From: Corticium candelabrum
Lineage: Eukaryota; Porifera; Homoscleromorpha; Homosclerophorida; Plakinidae
Length of the DNA: 64,000 bases
Assembly: GCF_963422355.1 (NCBI RefSeq)
Contig: NC_085097.1
Location: forward strand, 5,999,131 to 6,063,130
Direction of reading: 5' to 3'
Shown here: in pieces, positions 58,931 through 64,000 of the stretch
How positions within the stretch are numbered: the first letter of the stretch is position 1
Layout of the letters: each line of letters opens with the position of its first letter
Notes under the pieces: generated by a model
Seen by the model: the letters and a program-made list of their open reading frames with translations, nothing else
Database searches by the model: none
Told to the model about the DNA's origin: nothing
Translations under genes and position numbers: made by a program

Positions 58931-59576
58931 TTTGGGCGCCAACTAGATTGTAACTTTATACATGGGTATACTACAGGCAGAGAATTTACGTCGCAGTCAT
59001 TAATTAAAAATTTATCACATAATTAATTAATTAACAATGACATTGTTTGCATGCAGTCAGTACAGTTTATACACAACAAGGCAGCGGTGATGTCTGCTTC
59101 AGAGCTGATCATGTACACACCCCTAGTCACATCATTCATATGTCACAATCCCATATTGAGTTTACCAATACCAACGTGTAGGACTGTTGCTTATTTAGAT
59201 CTAGTGTATGAATTAACGCACTCAAGAATGGAATAAACTCACAAAGCAAAACTTTGTTGAGCAAAATGACAAATAAAACGAAAATTATCATGGACGTGTA
59301 GAGCATTAACTCATATATACACTCAGGAATAATAGAGTTGGTATATGTAAGAATTAAAATACAGTTTTTCTGTATTTATCGTGTGGTTTCAATCTGAAAT
59401 TCATATGCCTGTGGTTGAGTGCACAGAGGAAGTCATAAATCTTTGATTTCATGTTTTATCTATGTGTGGCAAGGTGTGGATCTACAAATTCCAAGTCACT
59501 TGTACATAGACTTGCTTAGAAAGAGTGTGATGTCATCTAGAAGGTAATTACACCTCTAGATTAGCAGACGTAAATA
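58927..59576. other. No gene seen
   Basis: AT-rich. The missing 5' exons of gene copy 2 were looked for here and not found. Confidence 0.45.
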
Positions 59577-59893
59577 CAGGGCTGATACAGGGGAGGTGGA
59601 CCGGGTGGCTATCCACCCTCCCTTTTTCTCAGAGCTTTTGAACACCACCTTGTACATTAATTGTAATTTTTGGACATAGTTATTATACCATAAAGTTAAT
59701 TAAATGTACTAAATTCAAAGCCCTTCCATTTGCTTTATTAATATGGATATTGAGGGGGGGGACAAGCGGACTCAGGTTCACTCACACACCTAGGTATCTG
59801 TTCACTACTACCTATCCAGCACAATTTCTTCACACACCAATATGAGTCACCTAGCTGGCAAACCTTTCTGCCAAAATTCTGGATCAGCCCCTG
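59577..59893. mobile_element. hAT-type MITE, 317 bp, 5-bp duplication
   Basis: Ends CAGGGCTGATACAGGGG and GGATCAGCCCCTG; AAATA on both sides (59572-59576, 59894-59898). Confidence 0.85.
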
Positions 59894-59940
59894 AAATACG
59901 TGGTATTACTTAAAAGTCATGATCAGATAATATTACATAT

Positions 59941-60219
59941 ACCACAATACAATCTGCTCCTGAAGTACTACAACATTAAAATATTAACTTCTTGACTTTG
60001 GGTGGCAAAGTCTAACTGATGCGCATGCTCTACATGTACCTACTGTATTTCTCAACACAAAATATCCAAAAGACAGACAGTAAGAACACTCTATTGAATG
60101 ATTAATTATGAAGCAACAGAAATGCCCAATTAATATTACAGAATAACAACAAATATAATCAGGGTTAGATTTCAATATCTATTGAAGAATGCATTTGCTT
60201 TGAAAATCAATAGTTGTTG

Positions 60220-60294
<75 letters not shown>

Positions 60295-60440
60295 GTAGAT
60301 TATCAGGAACAATTATGAAGGTATGACGTTATGTTGCAGTACAATCAAACATCAGATAACGTGCATGGATCACTTTATTTTCTATTTATTTTTCAAATTC
60401 ATATTAATTCACAACTCTCACAGTAAAATGTTCCCTTCCC
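59941..60440. repeat. Dispersed repeat copy 2, GT tract and nucleobindin 3' UTR fragment
   Basis: 59941-60215 matches 3235-3515. 60221-60297 is GT. 60298-60440 matches the nucleobindin 3' UTR at 37899-38045 and stops before the coding part. Confidence 0.8.
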
Positions 60441-61020
60441 CGTATTTCTCTCGTCTTCCTGGCGACGTCACCAAGCAATTGGACTTATTGGGTCAGTCTT
60501 GATAGAATTGTGGGTGGCGTACCCAAAGAGGCTTTTCATGTCGCCCAAGATCCTTTTCTGCCACAATATCAACCGTTCACTTGAATAATGTTTTGTAACG
60601 TCGCTTTTGGCTAGAATGCCATCGGGACAAGACCATCTTTTCTCTGACTTTCCTAAAATATTGCGGCACAGGAATATAACTAATCCTATAGCTGTTGCCG
60701 GCTGGAGGAAATTAATTATCTAAACCATATGCCCTAAGGCGGTAATAATCCGATGATGCGTCGTCCATAGTCATAGATTCAATTCTGGCCTCCTCTCTAA
60801 AGCCACCTGCCTCTGCCTGATGGCATGACAGGCGATCGTTATAATTGTGTAGTACCGATCCAACCGAATCCGACATGCTGATTTGATGGTGGGCACATTT
60901 GCTAGTTGGAAAGTATGGGCTGCCTTCAGCGGGTGGAAGAGAAGGTTGTAGTATTTTATGTACTTTACGTCCCGCGGTTCGTGAAATGTGCAGTCATAGT
61001 CCTCCGTGACACCGACACAA
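60441..61020. other. No gene seen
   Basis: No open frame with recognisable protein. Possible transposon remains only. Confidence 0.4.
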
Positions 61021-61022
61021 AG

Positions 61023-61229
<207 letters not shown>

Positions 61230-61301
61230 TACAAACAAATAGAGCAACAATATTGTGAATGACAGATGAATAACAGCAACTCGTAGTTACTCCAGATTTA
61301 C

Positions 61302-61391
61302 CTCATTAGTCTCACAGTCGATTCCTTGATTTCCTTCCCACCATAAGAGTCAAACACTTCCTCACCGTTTCTACGCATACAACACGCCACT
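61302..61391 (-). CDS. Candidate internal exon of an unrecognised gene
   Basis: 90 nt bounded by TTTGTAG and GTAAATC on the minus strand. One frame reads NGEEVFDSYGGKEIKESTV, which looks like folded, charged protein rather than repeat. Exons to either side are not established; candidates lie near 63835 and 63950. The family is not recognised. Confidence 0.3.
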
Positions 61392-61580
61392 CTACAAACA
61401 GCAAACACAAACACAAGCGACTCGCCACACCTCGACACACACAAGTTTCCTCCCATGTACGACATCTACAGAAAGCAAGACGATATAATCGCCGGCAACA
61501 CAACAATCACACACACAACGTCACACCTCGCACGTGTAAGACTCCACCACTGTCTAAGAGAACAAAACACAAAGCAGTGA

Positions 61581-61865
61581 CAGGGGCGGCGGAGCGAGTT
61601 GAAAGTTGAGGGGGCTGAATTTTAGGAGCAAGGCCCCGCCCACTTATATTTAGGTTACACCCACTCTGAGATATTGCAAATCATTGGTCCTGCAATATAC
61701 ATGCCTCAAGTTTAGGTATTGTAAGTGAAGCGCGTAATATATGTAGCGGTCTATTCTTTAACGAAAGGGTAAACATTACAGAAAGCAGAAATTCTACAGC
61801 ATAAAGTTGATAAAGTTGGGGGGGGGGCTCTAGCCCCCCCAGCCCCCCCGGCTCCGCCGCCCCTG
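61581..61865. mobile_element. hAT-type MITE, 285 bp, 5-bp duplication
   Basis: Ends CAGGGGCGGCGGAGC and GCTCCGCCGCCCCTG; AGTGA on both sides (61576-61580, 61866-61870). Non-coding, with a G/C run near the right end. Confidence 0.93.
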
Positions 61866-62927
61866 AGTGATTATCCTAGCCTCTTCAAAACACGCGTCTC
61901 CTCATCTATACGTGCATATTTAGCCCCACTTTAAAAGGCGTAGCCAGAGTTGGTGGTGCGTTGTGCTAACTCTAACCTTTCACCTCACAAAAACACTAAA
62001 TTCAAGTACACAGTACGTTTACTGTTGAGTTCCTGCTGTAGGCATTAGCGTTCTGGTTTTTTCATTTGTTTACATGTACTACATCTGTTTATCTGTCATC
62101 ACTTGTAGTATGATTATAATATCTGCCTCTCGTTTATTAGTTATTCATTAAGTTTATTAGGTTATCATAAGCCCTTCCGCAAAGGAAACCAAAGGATATA
62201 CTCTGCATATCAAAGGCACATTCTGATGCAATGGGTGGAGCGATGGTCATTATCCAATTATCTTGTAAGATCGACTGACCAACAGATAAAACCTTTAACC
62301 TTTTGACTTCTAGTAGAGCAGCTCTTATTTTAATCAGTGGTTCAATGAGCGCCTGGTTGCACTTGCAGCCAGGGTTTAGCAGTTGAGTGGCCCTTCTTAG
62401 TAGACAAGAATCTACATAATAAGATGTGTCCCGCTGTCTGAAATCTGCGTCCCAACTTCCTCAAATGCGTCCCAGGACGCATCAAATGTAGTGCAGGAAA
62501 GTCACTGAACAAGCAACACATTCGATGAAAATTAGAGCTTGAGCTAAAGTCGTGATTAATCTGTCTACGTATGATGTCCCATACACACATACATTAGCAA
62601 TGCAATTACTCAACAAACAGCACATGATAATATCTCTTCAAGCAGTTTGTGGTTGAACGTTGTAGATAAATATGCTGCTAAACATTAACACCATCCTTGA
62701 TTGCAGAGTCCTGCCCACAGTGCACAGAGGTGGTGGTGGTGGGGGAACGGGGAGGAGAGGGAAACCATTACTTGACAAACACCAACCATCACTCTGCATG
62801 TTTCAACCACCACCATATCATTCAACTAGTGTTTACTTGTTCCAAGGTAATGACCATTGAAAGGTGGCAGTTTGTTGACAGATAAGCACTTTGTTCATAC
62901 GGTGACATGGCCGCAGACCTTCCCTGC
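61866..62927. other. No gene seen
   Basis: A minus-strand frame at 62342-62590 is open but I recognise nothing in it. GCGTCCCAGGACGC at about 62465 is a short palindrome. Confidence 0.4.
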
Positions 62928-62929
62928 TA

Positions 62930-63592
62930 CAGACATGGGCATAACTATGGATCCACCCACACACCCCCATATCATCAGAGGCATGGAAATCAACAGAACA
63001 TTGCAGATTTATGAATATGCCTGCCGACCCACTGATTCTACATCAAATCATGCGATTTGGGTATTCATATTGTTCTGATATTGACAACCCGGAGCAACAA
63101 AAAGATTAAGAGAATGACTAGGCTAACCACCACCGCCAGCATTACCATGTCCAAACCGTTCGCGTCGTGACGTCACAACAGCGGATGAGAATGGACTCAC
63201 AACATCACAACAACAGATGAGCATAATCACAATATGCAAGTAAACTGAAACGTATAGCCTCCATTTAATCCTTGAGTATGTCGTCTGACATAAACAAAGT
63301 CATTTTATTGTTTAGAAGCGTTTGAAAACGATTAACTTTCAATCTACTGGTTGAACTGACAGCAAGAAGCGGTCATGTCACTGTGTATCTCAACAGCTCA
63401 CACATCACCTCCAATGTCAGACATGCGGATGGCACAATCAGAGCCATTACCTCACCGTCATGACTTGCTGTAATTTACTAAAAAGTGCAGCTAGCTGTCG
63501 CTGATGCATGCACTTGCAGTGTCTGAGAAAGTCCAATAATTTTAGTCTAACGTCACATGCTCAGGGTGGCTCCATAATTATGCCCATGTCTG
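62930..63592. mobile_element. Tc1/mariner-like MITE with TA duplication
   Basis: Ends CAGACATGGGCATAACTATG and an inverse with two small differences (CATAATTATGCCCATGTCTG). TA on both sides (62928-62929, 63593-63594). 663 bp, no transposase frame. Confidence 0.75.
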
Positions 63593-63594
63593 TA

Positions 63595-64000
63595 TGATAG
63601 GATCTATATAATGCGATCTATCGCTCACGGTACTAAGGTGGTGTGAGATCCAACACAGCAGTCTGCATGTCATTGATGTGCAAGGCAATATCGACCGTTT
63701 TTAGTGTTTCACATTCGACGTATGTAACTCTGTGTTGCATGAAGATCGTGGCTTGTAATGCATGATAACAACAACGAGATGATACTGAGTTTATAATTTC
63801 ACGTTTCGTAAACAGCCGTAGCTACTGACCTCCATGTCGTCATCACTGGAGCACACCTAGGGAGGGCACCATGATATACAAACAAATGACATCGAGAAAC
63901 ACAGACAAGCAACGACTCTGTCTACGATTACCAAGACTGTCATTTTCTTCAGCTACAACAACAAACATTCAAACAGTCAAGTTAAATATGAAAGGAAGCA
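63595..64000 (-). other. Weak small-exon candidates at the window end
   Basis: On the minus strand, VCSSDDDME between CCCTAG and GTCAGT (about 63857-63831) and EENDSL between TTGTAG and GTAATC (about 63955-63932) have splice-like borders. Both are too short to support a gene. Confidence 0.2.

Noticed and set aside
62342-62590. 82-residue minus-strand ORF as a gene
   Set aside because: No recognisable motif, no splice partners, and the surrounding sequence looks like decayed repeats.

Overview
The window looks like intron-rich nuclear DNA of an early-branching animal, most probably a sponge. The evidence is a nucleobindin gene with metazoan exon structure, a multi-exon TPR-ZU5-UPA-Death gene with consensus splice sites, Ty3/Gypsy retrotransposon fragments, several hAT-type elements, many MITEs, and long GT/CA and GC-rich minisatellites. 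The species assignment is inference. No tRNA, rRNA, CRISPR or prokaryotic-type operon was seen.

Layout. 1-1641: 3' end of a Gypsy element (integrase and a probable short LTR) with a 351-bp MITE inside the LTR. 3.2-5.0 kb: dispersed repeat, GT tract and a broken partial nucleobindin copy (A) on the minus strand. 5.0-6.2 kb: second Gypsy fragment (RT palm, RNase H, integrase zinc finger). 6.2-13.4 kb: a 7.2-kb region bounded by about 140-bp inverted repeats ending TAGCCTCG, holding a RecQ-like helicase (+) convergent with a DUF6589-like gene (-). 13.4-17.4 kb: smaller elements with the same terminal signature. 17.4-27.9 kb: a 10.5-kb structure with about 1-kb near-identical inverted arms enclosing a 710-bp GT tract, an AT-rich array and a 4.8-kb hAT element coding for an OTU protease-like protein and a transposase.

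28.7-35.9 kb and 51.8-58.8 kb are two direct copies of one minus-strand gene. It encodes at least seven 42-residue TPRs (one per 126-nt exon), then ZU5, UPA, a beta-rich part and a C-terminal Death domain. The first copy looks complete apart from an uncertain 5' exon. The second has lost its 5' exons at a GT tract. Between them lie nucleobindin (38.1-42.4 kb), a rearranged nucleobindin copy (C, 45.4-48.7 kb) and two nearly identical 1.19-kb elements with TAGCCTCG ends and perfect 9-bp target duplications. The right end (59-64 kb) is mostly MITEs, microsatellites and weak exon candidates.

Main points of interest: (1) a TPR-ZU5-UPA-Death receptor-like gene with an SFS motif at the place where FIIND proteins self-cleave; (2) a DUF6589 + RecQ cargo inside TAGCCTCG-ended inverted repeats, which suggests an autonomous partner for the 9-bp-TSD elements here; (3) a hAT element whose OTU ORF overlaps the transposase ORF by ATGA; (4) three nucleobindin copies, each broken differently; (5) paralogous empty sites that date several insertions.
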